Shown: positions 41,302-52,977 of the stretch, in pieces | How the letters are laid out: every line of letters begins with the position of its first letter | Numbering within the stretch: the first letter of the stretch is position 1 | Source of the DNA: an uncultured Leifsonia sp. | GTDB lineage: Bacteria > Actinomycetota > Actinomycetes > Actinomycetales > Microbacteriaceae | NCBI RefSeq assembly: GCF_945957465.1 | Contig: NZ_CAMFLC010000002.1 | Span: forward strand, 62,001-126,000 | Reading direction: 5' to 3' | Length of the DNA stretch: 64,000 nucleotides | Notes under the pieces: generated by a model | Told to the model about the DNA's origin: nothing | Databases searched by the model: none | What the model saw: only the letters and a program-made list of their open reading frames with translations | Translations under genes and position numbers: made by a program

Positions 41302-42027
41302 CTAGACCGAGACGGGCAACGCGTAGTGCAGGCCGCCGCCGTCGCCCCGCACCTGGCGGTGGATGTCCTCCATCGTGATGTCGAGCTGTCCCGCTGTGCC
41401 CGCGGCGGCGGTGAGGTCGCGCAGCAGCGTCTCGGGTATCTCGCCGTCGTACTTGTAGTAGATCTTGTGCTCGAGGCTCGCCCAGAAGTCCATCGCGACC
41501 GTGCGCAGCTGGATCTCGACCGGCACGGCCACCGGGCCCGCGCTGAGGAACACGGGGACCTCGACGATGACGTGGAGGCTCTTGTAGCCGTTGGGCTTGG
41601 GGTGCGCGATGTAGTCCTTCACCCGCAGCACCCGCACATTCTCCTGGGCGGTCAGGAGCTCGAAAACGCGGTACACGTCCGACACGAACGAGCAGACGAT
41701 CCGCACGCCGGCGATGTCGGTGATGGCCTCCCGGATCGCGTCGAACGAGGGTTCGCAGTTCTTGCGGATGACTTTCTGCTCGATGCTCTCCGCCGACTTG
41801 AGGCGGCTGGAGATGTGCTCGATCGGGTTGTACTCGTGCAGCTCGGCGAATTCCTCGCGGAGGATGGAGACCTTGGTCGAGATCTCGTCGATGCCGAACT
41901 TGTACGGCATGATGAACCGCGCGAAGTCGTCCCGGAACGCCTGCACCTCGCTCAGCGTCGCGGGATCGATGCTCTGCAGAGCCTCGATAGCGCGAGTGGA
42001 GAGCAGCGGGGCAGGGGCCGGATCCAT
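41302..42027 (-). CDS. RelA/SpoT-domain GTP pyrophosphokinase (small alarmone synthetase)
   Basis: The 241-residue protein contains a synthetase-type RelA/SpoT core (HISSRLKSAESIEQKVIRK, ITDIAGVRIVCSFVSDVYRV, HPKPNGYKSLHVIVEVPVF and EIQLRTVAMDFWASLEHKIYYK) and no N-terminal HD hydrolase domain or TGS/ACT domains. So it is a RelQ-like small alarmone synthetase that makes (p)ppGpp without hydrolysing it. The bifunctional Rel must be elsewhere. Probably expressed under stress. Confidence 0.9.
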   Translation of the reverse strand: MDPAPAPLLSTRAIEALQSIDPATLSEVQAFRDDFARFIMPYKFGIDEISTKVSILREEFAELHEYNPIEHISSRLKSAESIEQKVIRKNCEPSFDAIREAITDIAGVRIVCSFVSDVYRVFELLTAQENVRVLRVKDYIAHPKPNGYKSLHVIVEVPVFLSAGPVAVPVEIQLRTVAMDFWASLEHKIYYKYDGEIPETLLRDLTAAAGTAGQLDITMEDIHRQVRGDGGGLHYALPVSV

Positions 42028-42132
42028 GCGATTGACGCTAGCGAGGCGGGTTGTGCGGACGGTGTGAATCCGCTGCCCGCGTCGCGACGGTCGCCCGGTG
42101 GCGCGTGGGCGGTGCTCGGACTTCAGCCCTGA

Positions 42133-44172
<2,040 letters not shown>

Positions 44173-44174
44173 CC

Positions 44175-44825
44175 ATGAGCGACCAGAACCGCGACGGACG
44201 AGGCTCGGACGAGCCTGAACGCGAGGAGCCGATCATCCGCGACAAGCGGCGGATCGACCCCGAGACCGGCAAGGTTCGGGAGCCGCAGGGCGAAGAGCAC
44301 GACCTGGCGCACGAAGAGCTGGTCGACGTGGGGCCGGCCGGCGATGACGAGCAGAGCATCCTCTCGGATGACGACCTCGACATCCTGTCGGGCCAGACCA
44401 CGGCCGACCAGGTCGCGGCGGAGCGGCTCGCCGACCTCCAGCGGGTGACCGCGGAGTACGCGAACTACCGCAAGCGCACCGAGGCCAACCGGGAGATCGA
44501 GCGGGAGCGCGCGATCGGAGACGCCGTCAAGGGTCTCATCCCGGTGCTCGACGACCTGGAGCGGGCCGAGAAGCACGGCGACCTGGCGGAGGGCAGCGCG
44601 TTCGCGACGATCGCGGCCAAGCTGCGCTCCGCGGTCGAGCGGCTCGGCCTCACCCCGTACGGCGAGAAGGGCGAGCCCTTCGACCCGCAGATCCATGAGG
44701 CGATCTTCCAGCAGCCCACGCCCGACGTGACGGCGGACACCGTCGCGGAGGTCGTGGAGACCGGCTACCGGCTGGGCTCCACGGTGGTGCGGGTGGCGAA
44801 GGTGGTCGTCTCCACCCCGGCCTGA
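44175..44825 (+). CDS. grpE: Nucleotide-exchange factor GrpE
   Basis: The 216-residue protein starts 2 bases after the dnaK stop. An acidic, disordered N-terminus (to about 85) is followed by the coiled-coil helix ([32 protein letters not shown]) and the beta domain ([33 protein letters not shown]). It releases ADP from DnaK and is thermosensitive in many bacteria. Confidence 0.96.
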   Translation: MSDQNRDGRGSDEPEREEPIIRDKRRIDPETGKVREPQGEEHDLAHEELVDVGPAGDDEQSILSDDDLDILSGQTTADQVAAERLADLQRVTAEYANYRKRTEANREIERERAIGDAVKGLIPVLDDLERAEKHGDLAEGSAFATIAAKLRSAVERLGLTPYGEKGEPFDPQIHEAIFQQPTPDVTADTVAEVVETGYRLGSTVVRVAKVVVSTPA

Positions 44826-44845
44826 GCGGCCGGACGATGAGCGCC

Positions 44846-44877
44846 GGGAGCGGCGGGACGCGTGTCCCGCCGCTCCC
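44846..44877. terminator. Perfect hairpin between grpE and dnaJ
   Basis: GGGAGCGGCGGGAC (44846-44859) pairs perfectly with 44864-44877 across a 4-base loop. No U-tract follows. It may partially terminate or stabilise the dnaK-grpE mRNA, separating their level from that of dnaJ-hspR. Confidence 0.6.
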
Positions 44878-44893
44878 GCCTCGGCACACGATG

Positions 44894-44917
44894 CAGACTT
44901 CGACACAGACTTCGACA
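44894..44917. repeat. Tandem 12-bp direct repeat upstream of dnaJ
   Basis: CAGACTTCGACA occurs twice in tandem and is followed by CAGACAGCA. It sits between the hairpin and the dnaJ start; function unknown. Confidence 0.7.
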
Positions 44918-44976
44918 CAGACAGCAGTGCCCATGCAGGCACGCACCACGACAGCACAGGCAGGAGAGGAGGCGCC

Positions 44977-45969
44977 GTGGCAAGCCAGGACTGGTTCGAC
45001 AAGGACTTCTACAAGGTCCTAGGCGTCTCCAAGGACGTCAGCGAGGCGGAGCTCAAGAAGACGTACCGCAAGCTCGCCCGCAAGTACCACCCGGACTCCA
45101 ACCCGGGCGACCCGGCCGCCGAGGCCAAGTTCAAGGAGATCAGCGAGGCGCACTCCGTGCTGAGCGATCCCGAGCAGCGCAAGGAGTACGACCAGATCCG
45201 CGCGATGGGCACCGGCGCCCGCTTCACCGCGCCGGGTGCGAGCGGCCAGGGCGGCTTCGACGACGTGTTCGGCGGGATGTTCGGCGGTCAGGCCGGGGGC
45301 CAGCGCTACACATTCCAGCAGGGCGGCCAGGGCGGCTTCGACGACGTGTTCGGCGGCCTCTTCGGCAACGGCCGGTTCGGCACGGCGAGTGGAGGCTTCC
45401 GCGGCTACGGCGGACCGACGCGCGGCCACGACGTGACCGCGCACACCACCATCGACTTCGTCACCGCCACCAAGGGCGAGACCATCAGCCTCCAGGCCGC
45501 CGACGGCAAGCCGTTCAAGGTGAAGATCCCCGCCGGCGTCGCCGACGGCCAGAAGATCAAGCTGCGCGGCAAGGGGCAGCCCAGCCCCGACGGCGGGGAG
45601 GCCGGTGACATCGTCCTCACCGTGACGGTGCGCAAGCACCCCGTGTTCGAGCGCGACGGTCTCAACCTGCGGGTGACGGTGCCGATCACGTTCACCGAGG
45701 CGGCGCTCGGCGCGACCATCGAGGTCCCGACGCTGGGCGGCGACCCCGTCAAGCTCCGCGTCGCGCCCGGCACGCCGAGCGGCAGAGTGCTGCGCGTGAA
45801 GGGCCGCGGCGTCCAGACCGCGAAGGGCACGGGCGACCTCCTGGCCGTGGTGCAGGTCGCGGTGCCGTCTCACCTCTCCACCGAGGCCAAGGAGGCGCTG
45901 GAGGCGTTCGCCGAGAAGCTCCCCGACGAGAACCCGCGAGAGGACCTCCTGGCCAAGGCGCGAGGTTAG
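44977..45969 (+). CDS. dnaJ: DnaJ-family co-chaperone (CbpA-like, no zinc finger)
   Basis: The 330-residue co-chaperone starts at GTG 44977 ([22 protein letters not shown]). It has a J-domain with the HPD motif (YHPDSNPGD), a Gly/Phe-rich part repeated GGFDDVFGG, and two C-terminal beta domains. The four CxxCxGxG zinc-finger repeats of classical DnaJ are absent, so this is the CbpA type. It activates DnaK ATPase. It follows grpE by 151 bases and precedes hspR by 2. Confidence 0.93.
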   Translation: MASQDWFDKDFYKVLGVSKDVSEAELKKTYRKLARKYHPDSNPGDPAAEAKFKEISEAHSVLSDPEQRKEYDQIRAMGTGARFTAPGASGQGGFDDVFGGMFGGQAGGQRYTFQQGGQGGFDDVFGGLFGNGRFGTASGGFRGYGGPTRGHDVTAHTTIDFVTATKGETISLQAADGKPFKVKIPAGVADGQKIKLRGKGQPSPDGGEAGDIVLTVTVRKHPVFERDGLNLRVTVPITFTEAALGATIEVPTLGGDPVKLRVAPGTPSGRVLRVKGRGVQTAKGTGDLLAVVQVAVPSHLSTEAKEALEAFAEKLPDENPREDLLAKARG

Positions 45970-45971
45970 GA

Positions 45972-46385
45972 ATGGACGAGAACACTCAGGTCTTCGTCAT
46001 CTCCATCGCCGCCGAACTGGCCGGGATGCACCCGCAGACGCTCCGCCAGTACGACCGGCTCGGGCTCGTGAGCCCCGGCCGGACCGCCGGCAAATCGCGG
46101 CGCTACTCGATGCGCGACATCCAGAAGCTGCAGGAGATCGCGCGCCTCGGCTCCGAGGGCGTGAGCCTGGAGGGGATCCGCCGCATCCTGGAGCTCGAAG
46201 ACAGCGTGAACGCGCTGAGCGAGCGTGTTCGCGAGCTCGAGTCGGCGCTGGCCGACGAACTGCTCAACCGTCCGGGCCGCCGGGTGTTCGCAGCCGGCTC
46301 CGAAGGCGAGGTCGTCTCGATGCGCGCAGGCACCCGTGTGCGCCGCAGCAACCAGGTCGTCGTGTGGAGGCCGCTCGAGCGGTAA
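45972..46385 (+). CDS. hspR: MerR-family heat-shock repressor HspR
   Basis: The 137-residue MerR protein has the N-terminal HTH (VFVISIAAELAGMHPQTLRQYDRLGLVSPGRTAGKSRRYSMRDIQKLQEIARL) and the coiled-coil of HspR. It represses the dnaK operon by binding HAIR elements, with DnaK as co-repressor in related bacteria. As the last gene of the operon, it closes a feedback loop. The two HAIR dyads upstream of dnaK match its site. Confidence 0.93.
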   Translation: MDENTQVFVISIAAELAGMHPQTLRQYDRLGLVSPGRTAGKSRRYSMRDIQKLQEIARLGSEGVSLEGIRRILELEDSVNALSERVRELESALADELLNRPGRRVFAAGSEGEVVSMRAGTRVRRSNQVVVWRPLER

Positions 46386-46410
46386 GCGGCGCCTGCGTGG
46401 CCGGAGACAA

Positions 46411-46470
46411 GCGAGGGGCCCGTCGCACCGATCCTCCCCCGATGGGGATCGGTGGCGACGGGCCCCTCGC
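46411..46470. terminator. Strong bidirectional terminator
   Basis: A long stem-loop: GCGAGGGGCCCGTCGC with ACCGATCC pairs with its inverted copy at 46446-46470 across a short loop. It separates the heat-shock operon from the convergent secreted-protein gene. Confidence 0.88.
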
Positions 46471-46480
46471 AGCTGTGGGC

Positions 46481-47407
46481 TCAGTACGCGACGCGGATCA
46501 CGACGACGTAGTCCGGGAAGCGCGGGAAACTGAGCAGGAAGGTCACGCTGGCGGCCCGGACCATGGGCAGGTCGCGCACGATCGGGAGAAGCCGGTTTCC
46601 CCCCGCGGGAAACGTGTTCTGGTACGCAGCATCGGACGTGATCCCGCCGACGCGGTGGGCTGCGCCGTCGATCACCGTACCGACGATCGACTTGCCGGCG
46701 TTCGCGCCGCCTCGGCCGGTCGCCCACGACAGGCCTTCTCCGCCCGTGAGAACCTGCAGGCGGTAGTCGACCTTTCCGCGGAGCGGAGTGTTTCCCGGCA
46801 TCGCGAACACGATGCCGGACAAGCTCAGAGAGTTCGTCGGCGATGTCGACGGATTGCCCCACTTCCCGTCCAGGAAGTAACGGCCGACGTCGCCCGGTTG
46901 GTGCGGAGACGTGTCGAATCCCTGGTTCAGGACGTTGTCCTTGTGCGTGATCCCGTAGCTGGAGCCGTGGAGGAACGCGATCGCGGTGTAGTCCGCGGTG
47001 ACGCGGAGCGTCGTCTGAGCGGGGACGAATCCGGGTGCGGAGACCGTGATATCGGTCGCGCCCTCGGAGTCGCGTGCCGTCACTTCGAAGGTGAAGACCG
47101 TAGCACCGCCGGTGGGGACTGTCGTCGGGCCGTCGACGACGCCGCTCGTGCCGTAGGCGACGGACACCTGCGCGGGGATCGCCACGCCTTCGGGAACCGT
47201 GAGCTGCATGGTGAAGGACTGGACAGCGCCGCGGCCGACGATGTCGGCGGGCTCCTCCGCGAAGGTGATGACGCCGAGGGCGGTCGAGGCCGCGTGCGCG
47301 GGTGACGTGACGGTCATCACGATGGCGGGCGCCGCCCAGGCGCCTGCGGCGATGACTGCGCGGCGTGAGGGGCGGCGGCTCTCGGTGGTCGGGGCGAGTT
47401 GTGTCAC
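46481..47407 (-). CDS. Secreted Tat-type surface protein, function unknown
   Basis: The 308-residue protein has an N-terminal twin-arginine-like signal (SRRAVIAAGAWAAPAIVMTVTSPAHAAS), with a cleavage site near residue 40. The mature part is beta-rich with Gly/Thr and a repeated VTV...G pattern, like bacterial immunoglobulin-like surface domains (VSVAYGTSGVVDGPTTVPTGGATVFTFEVTARDSEGATDITVSAPGF). No enzyme motif is seen. The signal resembles that of the RCC1-like protein at 51150. GTG at 47407 has AAGGAG. Confidence 0.72.
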   Translation of the reverse strand: MTQLAPTTESRRPSRRAVIAAGAWAAPAIVMTVTSPAHAASTALGVITFAEEPADIVGRGAVQSFTMQLTVPEGVAIPAQVSVAYGTSGVVDGPTTVPTGGATVFTFEVTARDSEGATDITVSAPGFVPAQTTLRVTADYTAIAFLHGSSYGITHKDNVLNQGFDTSPHQPGDVGRYFLDGKWGNPSTSPTNSLSLSGIVFAMPGNTPLRGKVDYRLQVLTGGEGLSWATGRGGANAGKSIVGTVIDGAAHRVGGITSDAAYQNTFPAGGNRLLPIVRDLPMVRAASVTFLLSFPRFPDYVVVIRVAY

Positions 47408-47615
47408 GGCTGGACTCCTTCAGGGGAAGAGAAGTTCGAGGAGACGACGCTGCGGTCTGTTCCGCGTGGCTCGCGTCGTCGGTGATTCCAGTCTGGGTCG
47501 GTCGAGTCGGCTTAGGTGTCGACGATCGAAGATCTGGTGGGCCACTCGTGCGGCCGCCCGCCGTCCGGCTGCGAGATGGGTGGGCGCCCACGGCGCGTTG
47601 AGTAGGCGATGCCGA

Positions 47616-50225
47616 TCACTGAGTGGAGGAACGCATGCTCGTCTTCTCGAAGAGCTCGTGGCGGTTCGATACGCCGATCTTGCGCATCGCGCGGGCGAGG
47701 TGGTTCTCGACGGTGCGGGGGCTGAGGGACAGCCGCTCGGCGATGTCGGAGTTGGTGAGCCGGCCGGCGAGCAGCGCGATCTCGCGTTCGCGCTGGGTGA
47801 GCTGCGGCCCGGTGGCCGGCCGTTCCGGGCTGCCCAGCTCGCTGTAGGCGGGCCAATCGGTGACGATGCGGTCACCTCCGAGCGCGCGGGCCACGTTCTC
47901 CATCACGTCTCTGCGGTGCGGTTCGGGTTCGGAGCGGGCCGCAGACAGGAGCAGCCGGGGCGTCGACGCGTTGTAGTGCCCCGTGCGCACGCCGTCCGCC
48001 CACGCGGCGAGGCCGTCCGTCGTCCCGCTCTGCACCAGGTCGACGAGCTGAAGAGCCTGGTCGAAACCGGGGGTCTGCAGCCTGCCGACGACGCGCCGGA
48101 ACTCCTGCACGGTGTTCGGACCGAAGTAGTACTGCAGCCCGTACAGGCCGTGGTGCGCGGCTCCGACCAGGTAGCCGAGCTCGCGGCGGCGCCGCACGGC
48201 GGCCGCGATGTGCTGGTCGAAGAGGATCGGCGAGTGCTGCTCGACCGATACCGTCGTCGCGAAGTCGACGCCCATCCCGAAGAACGGGCCGGGCCGCGGC
48301 TGCAGCCGCTCCGACTCGCGCAGCAGTGCGGCGCGCAACGACGCCGAGCCTCCCCGCCCTTGGCCGATGGCGTGGATCTGCAGCAGCGCCGCGTAGAAGC
48401 CCTGGAACAGGTACTGCGGCCGGCCGACCAGGAGCACCGAGTTGAGGACGCCGAGGAAGGCGTTGCGCCGGCCGAGCTCGTAATTGGCCATCGCAGCCAC
48501 GTACGAGCCGGAGATGTAGGCGCCGCGGAGCTTGTGGTACTCGCCCTGCGACATCAGTCCCTCCGCCTTGGCGAGGGCGGCATCGGGGCGGCTGTCGATG
48601 AGATCGGCGAGCGCCTCGATCGTGGTGCAGGTGATCTTCGACACCTGCCTCGAGGGGGCCGCCGACCGGGAGAGCGTCCTGGCGTCGTCGGTCCGTCCGA
48701 GGGCGAGCGCGCGCACGGCGCGCTCGAGGAGCACGAAACCGGTGGTCTCGTCGTCGTCCTCCGACCGCGGCGTCTCCACCCCCGATCCGAGCATCAGCGA
48801 GATGGCCCTCCCCGCCGCGGAACCGGCCGCGCGCCACTCGGGGTGCAGTTTGCCGTACGACTCCAGAAGGTCGCGGCAGTCGGTCTCGCGCTGCTCCTCG
48901 GCCGCCAGCCAGTTCGCCTGCTGCAGCACGAACTCGAAGGAGCTGCTCGACGAGTCCTCCAGCTCGACCGCCGTCTCGGCGAACACGCGCACGATCCGTT
49001 CGCGTTCCTGCGGCACTCCCAGGGCTTCCGTGAGGTAGGCGCCCGCCGTCGCGGGCGTCGGCGCGGACTCCCAGTTCGCGAAGGTCGCGGTGACAGCCCG
49101 GCGCTCGTGTTCACGGAAGAGCTGGGAGAGCGACGCGAGCGACGCTCCCTCGACCTCCGGGGTCATATCGGCGGGCAGGAGGGCCGACTCGTGCTTCCAG
49201 ATCGTCGACAGGGGGATGCTGCTGCGCTGGTAGCGGTCGCTGAACACGCGCGGCCACACCTGCAGGGCGGCGCCCAGGCCCGTCTGGGTGAGCCGGACCA
49301 GCCCGTAGTCGCAGGCGAGCTGGGTCAGCTGGGGGTCGAAGCGCTCGCTCGCGATGTCGAGCGCGACGTCGCCCAGCTCGGCGATCGACCGGACCAGCGC
49401 GCACACGTCGGGCTCGTAGTCGGCCAGGATCCCGTCGATCAGCGGGATGAGGTCGTCGTTCCAGAACGAGGCAGTCGCCTGGCGCCACATCCCGTTGTGC
49501 TGCACGATGCGGCCGTGCTCGCGTGCGCTCGTGACGACGGCCCTGCTGAGCAGGGGGAGGCCGCCGGTCTTGGCGTAGATACGCGAGACCACGGCGGGAT
49601 CGGCTTCACCGCCGAGCTCTTCCGTGACCAGCTCGCTCGTGGCGCCGATCCCGATTCCGCGCATCGGGATCACGGTCTGAGGCCAGGCGGGCGTGATGGT
49701 CCGGTCGGGGTGGTGCATGCCCATTCCGGGCAGCTCGCAGAACACGAAGACGATGCCGGTGCGTTTGCGGAGGCCCTCGAGCAGACGCAGGGATCGCTGA
49801 TCGACGAGATGGGTGTCGTCGATGGCGACGACCGTGGATGAGCGAACGGCCGGCGACACCTGGTCCAGCGGATCGCTGTCGCTAGCCAGGCGCACCCCGA
49901 GCTGTCGCGCGAAGCGGAGGAAGGCGGCCCCCGGCTGCGTCGACGCCCGGTCGGCCTCCACCGTGATCACCGGCGTGCCCGTCTGCTCGAGAGTGCGCAC
50001 GGCGTTGCGGAGCAGCGCCGACCGTCCGCTGCCGTGGACGCCGACGATGCCGACGGTGCGCTGCGCGCGCGCCGCGGCGACCGCGCGATCCAGTTCGGCT
50101 CCGAATGCGAACACGTGCAGCCCCTCGCTCCTCGCCTGCGCGGCGGACTCGGCCGCGCTGGGTGCATCCGTAATACCAGCGCAGCGGAGTACGGAATGCC
50201 GAAAGGTAGGAAAGGACCGGCCCAC
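47616..50225 (-). CDS. LuxR-family regulator of the LAL (large ATP-binding) type
   Basis: The 869-residue regulator has an N-terminal AAA-like ATPase domain with Walker A GVHGSGRSALL (62-72) and Walker B STVVAIDDTHL, then a long helical TPR-like region. The C-terminal LuxR helix-turn-helix is LTQREREIALLAGRLTNSDIAERLSLSPRTVENHLARAMRKIGVSNRHEL. LAL proteins respond to a small ligand or protein and control secondary metabolism or sugar use. The start is GTG 50225, with no in-frame ATG at the N-terminus. It is flanked by two secreted-protein genes, which are likely targets but unproven. Confidence 0.87.
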   Translation of the reverse strand: MGRSFPTFRHSVLRCAGITDAPSAAESAAQARSEGLHVFAFGAELDRAVAAARAQRTVGIVGVHGSGRSALLRNAVRTLEQTGTPVITVEADRASTQPGAAFLRFARQLGVRLASDSDPLDQVSPAVRSSTVVAIDDTHLVDQRSLRLLEGLRKRTGIVFVFCELPGMGMHHPDRTITPAWPQTVIPMRGIGIGATSELVTEELGGEADPAVVSRIYAKTGGLPLLSRAVVTSAREHGRIVQHNGMWRQATASFWNDDLIPLIDGILADYEPDVCALVRSIAELGDVALDIASERFDPQLTQLACDYGLVRLTQTGLGAALQVWPRVFSDRYQRSSIPLSTIWKHESALLPADMTPEVEGASLASLSQLFREHERRAVTATFANWESAPTPATAGAYLTEALGVPQERERIVRVFAETAVELEDSSSSSFEFVLQQANWLAAEEQRETDCRDLLESYGKLHPEWRAAGSAAGRAISLMLGSGVETPRSEDDDETTGFVLLERAVRALALGRTDDARTLSRSAAPSRQVSKITCTTIEALADLIDSRPDAALAKAEGLMSQGEYHKLRGAYISGSYVAAMANYELGRRNAFLGVLNSVLLVGRPQYLFQGFYAALLQIHAIGQGRGGSASLRAALLRESERLQPRPGPFFGMGVDFATTVSVEQHSPILFDQHIAAAVRRRRELGYLVGAAHHGLYGLQYYFGPNTVQEFRRVVGRLQTPGFDQALQLVDLVQSGTTDGLAAWADGVRTGHYNASTPRLLLSAARSEPEPHRRDVMENVARALGGDRIVTDWPAYSELGSPERPATGPQLTQREREIALLAGRLTNSDIAERLSLSPRTVENHLARAMRKIGVSNRHELFEKTSMRSSTQ

Positions 50226-50248
50226 TTCGCCACGATCTTCACCTCAGT

Positions 50249-50267
50249 GCACTCTGAGTGTGAGTGC
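50249..50267. promoter_or_regulatory. Possible operator upstream of the LAL regulator
   Basis: GCACTC-N7-GAGTGC is a dyad 24 bases upstream of the LAL regulator start. It could be an autoregulatory or partner site. Position is the only evidence. Confidence 0.35.
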
Positions 50268-50375
50268 CGTCGCCCGCTGCGCCGCGGCCGAAGGGCACGT
50301 CGTTGTCGCCTGCGAGCGCGAGAGGCGACATGATGTCGCGCTTCGAGCGACTGGACGCCCCGCGCCCCCGGCTGC

Positions 50376-51116
50376 TCAGAGCGAGCCCGAGGCCCCTTGC
50401 CCCACGTAGAGCGTGTTGGCGAACTGGCTCGCCTCGCCTGCGGCGATCTCGCGGTCGATTCCGGCGCGCACGTCGCGCATCAGCTTGTGCAGTTCGGCGT
50501 GCTTGGCGGGCAGGCGCGCGTGTCCGGTGCTGTCCCACAGGTTCGACACGGGAAGGGTGTCTCCGGCCTCCACCGCGAGCGTCCACTCCTCCGTCGTGGC
50601 GACCGCGGCGAACTCCGAGTCCATCGTGACGAGCACGCTGACGTGGAGGGCGTCCGCGGAGATCGTGCCGGCCGGATTGACGAGGTCGAGGGTTCCGGTC
50701 GCGTCGGAGAGGAACTCGACGGCGAAGCCGAGCGCCGCCGCGTCGCGCGCTGTGCCCGCGCAGCAGTGCTGGGTCATGTAGCCGGCGATCGTGACGGTGT
50801 CGACACCCTCCGAGCGCAGCCAGCCGTTCAGCTCGGTCCCGGCGAACGCCGACACCCCCTGCTTCGTGACCAGCAGGTCGGGGGTGCGGTCGGCGACCGA
50901 CGAGTGGAGGGCGGCCCCGTCGGAGCCGCGGGCGAACACCGGGGAGCCCTCGTCCTCGATGTGCTGCACCAGCACGAGCTTCACACCGTGGTCGGCCGCG
51001 GCGTCCATGGCGACCTCGATGTTCGGGATCGAGGTCATCAGGTCGGGGTGGCAGATCTTCAGGTTGCCGGTGACGTACTCGTTCTGCACGTCGATGACGA
51101 TGAGGGCACGCTTCAT
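50376..51116 (-). CDS. Isochorismatase-like cysteine hydrolase
   Basis: The 246-residue hydrolase has the catalytic triad-type residues Asp9 (VIDVQNEY), Lys85 (LLVTKQG) and Cys118 (QHCCAGTARDA). Family members hydrolyse isochorismate, nicotinamide or other amides; the substrate is not assignable. The C-terminal extension (about 200-246) is longer than minimal family members. It lies 150 bases downstream of the LAL regulator start on the same strand. Confidence 0.87.
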   Translation of the reverse strand: MKRALIVIDVQNEYVTGNLKICHPDLMTSIPNIEVAMDAAADHGVKLVLVQHIEDEGSPVFARGSDGAALHSSVADRTPDLLVTKQGVSAFAGTELNGWLRSEGVDTVTIAGYMTQHCCAGTARDAAALGFAVEFLSDATGTLDLVNPAGTISADALHVSVLVTMDSEFAAVATTEEWTLAVEAGDTLPVSNLWDSTGHARLPAKHAELHKLMRDVRAGIDREIAAGEASQFANTLYVGQGASGSL

Positions 51117-51149
51117 GACCGCACTCTAGCGCCGCCGGGGGCCCCTGGA

Positions 51150-52842
51150 TCAGTAGCGGACCACCGACGCGTTCATCCAGGTGCTGGCGATGCTCTTCGC
51201 GTTCGGCGGGAGGGTCGTGATCTTGACCGGTGTCGTGACCGTGGCCGGACCTCCCGAGCCCATGCCCCAGCAGTTCTCCACGTTGGTCCCGGCGAACCAG
51301 ACGTCCCCGGAGTTGTCGAGGACCAGGAGATGCTGGCTGCCCGTGGACATCTCCTTCACATCGTCGACGAGGACGCGCTTCCAGTCCTGGGTCGCAGCCG
51401 TCGTGCCGTTGCCGAGTGTGCCGTCCGCGTTGCCGCCCACCGCCCACAGCTCGTTGGCCGTGTTCTTGATGTAGAAGCTCGTTCCGTATGCGTTGCTGGG
51501 CTGATGCGCCCAGATCTCGACGAGCTCGCCGGGGGGAGGCTGGATCTCGTGGACGTACCCGTCGTCGACGTACCCGCCCGGCGTGTATGCGGCCGTCGCC
51601 GTCCCCGAGAACAGCACCCGGCCGTCGAGGGTGAGCATCATCAGCGTCCAGTCGTCGGCCTGGACCGCCTTCTTCACCCCGGTGACCGGCGAGCCGTCGC
51701 GGTACAGCAGCTGCTGCACGACACCGGCTCCGGTCTTGACCGGCAGGCCCTTCGTGAGCTTGGCGAACTTCGAGGCATCGCCGGTCAGCCAGACCGTGCC
51801 GTCTTCGAGGGTCCAGACCAGCATCGCGTCGTTTCGGTTGAGGGAGACCCAGACGGGCTTGCCCGGGAGCTTGCCGCCGACCGGCGTGAAGCGGGTCATC
51901 GTTCGGGCGGTCGTCACGTCGCCCGGAATGGCGAGGTAGTTCGAGGCCTGTTCCCCCGCGGCCAGCCAGTCGCCCGCGGCGTCTTCGACGATGACCAGGT
52001 ACTGGTCGGCGCCGCTCTGCGAGGCGATGATGCGCACGGCGTCGACGAACGGCGATCCGTCGGCCTTCTGCGCGCTCTGCAGCCCGCGCGTCGAGGCGGC
52101 GGTGCCTCCGGTGCCGAGGTCGCCCTTGGAGTTGACGCCGGCGCCGCGGAGCCCCGCGTCGGCGCCGATGCCGAGGACGGCGCTCTGCGAGACGCCGACT
52201 GCCGACAGGGGCCCGTCGAGGGCCCACGGCGATGGGTACGCGACGCTGCCCACGATGACCCCGTTGGCGGTCTGGCCCTGCGCGGTGCGCCCTCCGATCG
52301 TGTAGGCGTGCCCGGGGCGGGCCGTCAGCAGTGAACTGGCGCTCGACCCGTTCGCCGTCGCGGTGATGACGGCTGTCGTGTCGCCCACACCGGCGGGCGG
52401 AATCGCGACGTACACGACGCCTGCGCCGTTCGCCGCCGTCGCGACGGTCATGGTCTGCGTGGCCGTGAACGTGAGCTCGTTCCCCACCCCGAACAGCGAG
52501 AAGCCGGAGCCGGCGATCGTCACCGTGACGGTCGTGGCCTTCGGCGGTGACACGATGATGGGCACTTCGGTCGCTGTCGCCGTCACGGCGCGCGGCGTGC
52601 CCGTGGGCAGCCGCTTGGCCGCATCGAACTTCGTCGTGATCGCCCATCCGCCGCCGATGACGCCCGTGAGCCGCGGGGGGATGTAGACCGGACCGCCCGG
52701 CGGCATGGAGGCGGCAGCGGCCGGCGACGCCACCGTGGCGACGATCGCCGGAACGGCCCAGGCGGTCGCGCCGACGACGGTGCGCCGCGAGAGCCCCTGC
52801 TTGGTGGTGGTCGTGCGGGGTCGGGAATCACGGGGTGGCCAT
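51150..52842 (-). CDS. Secreted RCC1-like repeat protein with N-terminal frameshift
   Basis: The protein is about 560 residues. A Tat-type signal (TKQGLSRRTVVGATAWAVPAIVATVASPAAAAS) is followed by an Ig-like domain and a beta-propeller-type region of RCC1-like repeats (AVLGIGADAGLRGAGVNSKGDLGTGG; ELWAVGGNADGTLGNGTT; DVWFAGTNVENCWG). No ATG, GTG or TTG precedes the signal in its own frame until GTG 52733, which is inside the signal. The ATG at 52842-52840 (MATP) lies in another frame. One added C in the C-run at 52832-52835 joins them to give an uninterrupted signal. So the start is frameshifted or the run is miscalled. Confidence 0.8.
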
Positions 52843-52977
52843 TGCGTCGATGCCTTTCGCCAGGCGGGTCGGGTCTGCAGGATCGGGAGTCCTGGGCCCG
52901 TAGCGTACGAGCAAGCGACGCCGACGTACCGGGGTTTCAGTGCAGGGGAGGCCGGAAATCGCCGGACTCTTCACCCC

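Noticed and set aside
44894-44917. Tandem repeats considered as a CRISPR array
   Set aside because: Two direct 12-mers without spacers and no cas genes; no CRISPR array is present in the window.
50376-51116. Considered a nicotinamidase or siderophore isochorismatase
   Set aside because: Only the family triad is visible; no metal ligands or neighbouring pathway genes fix the substrate.
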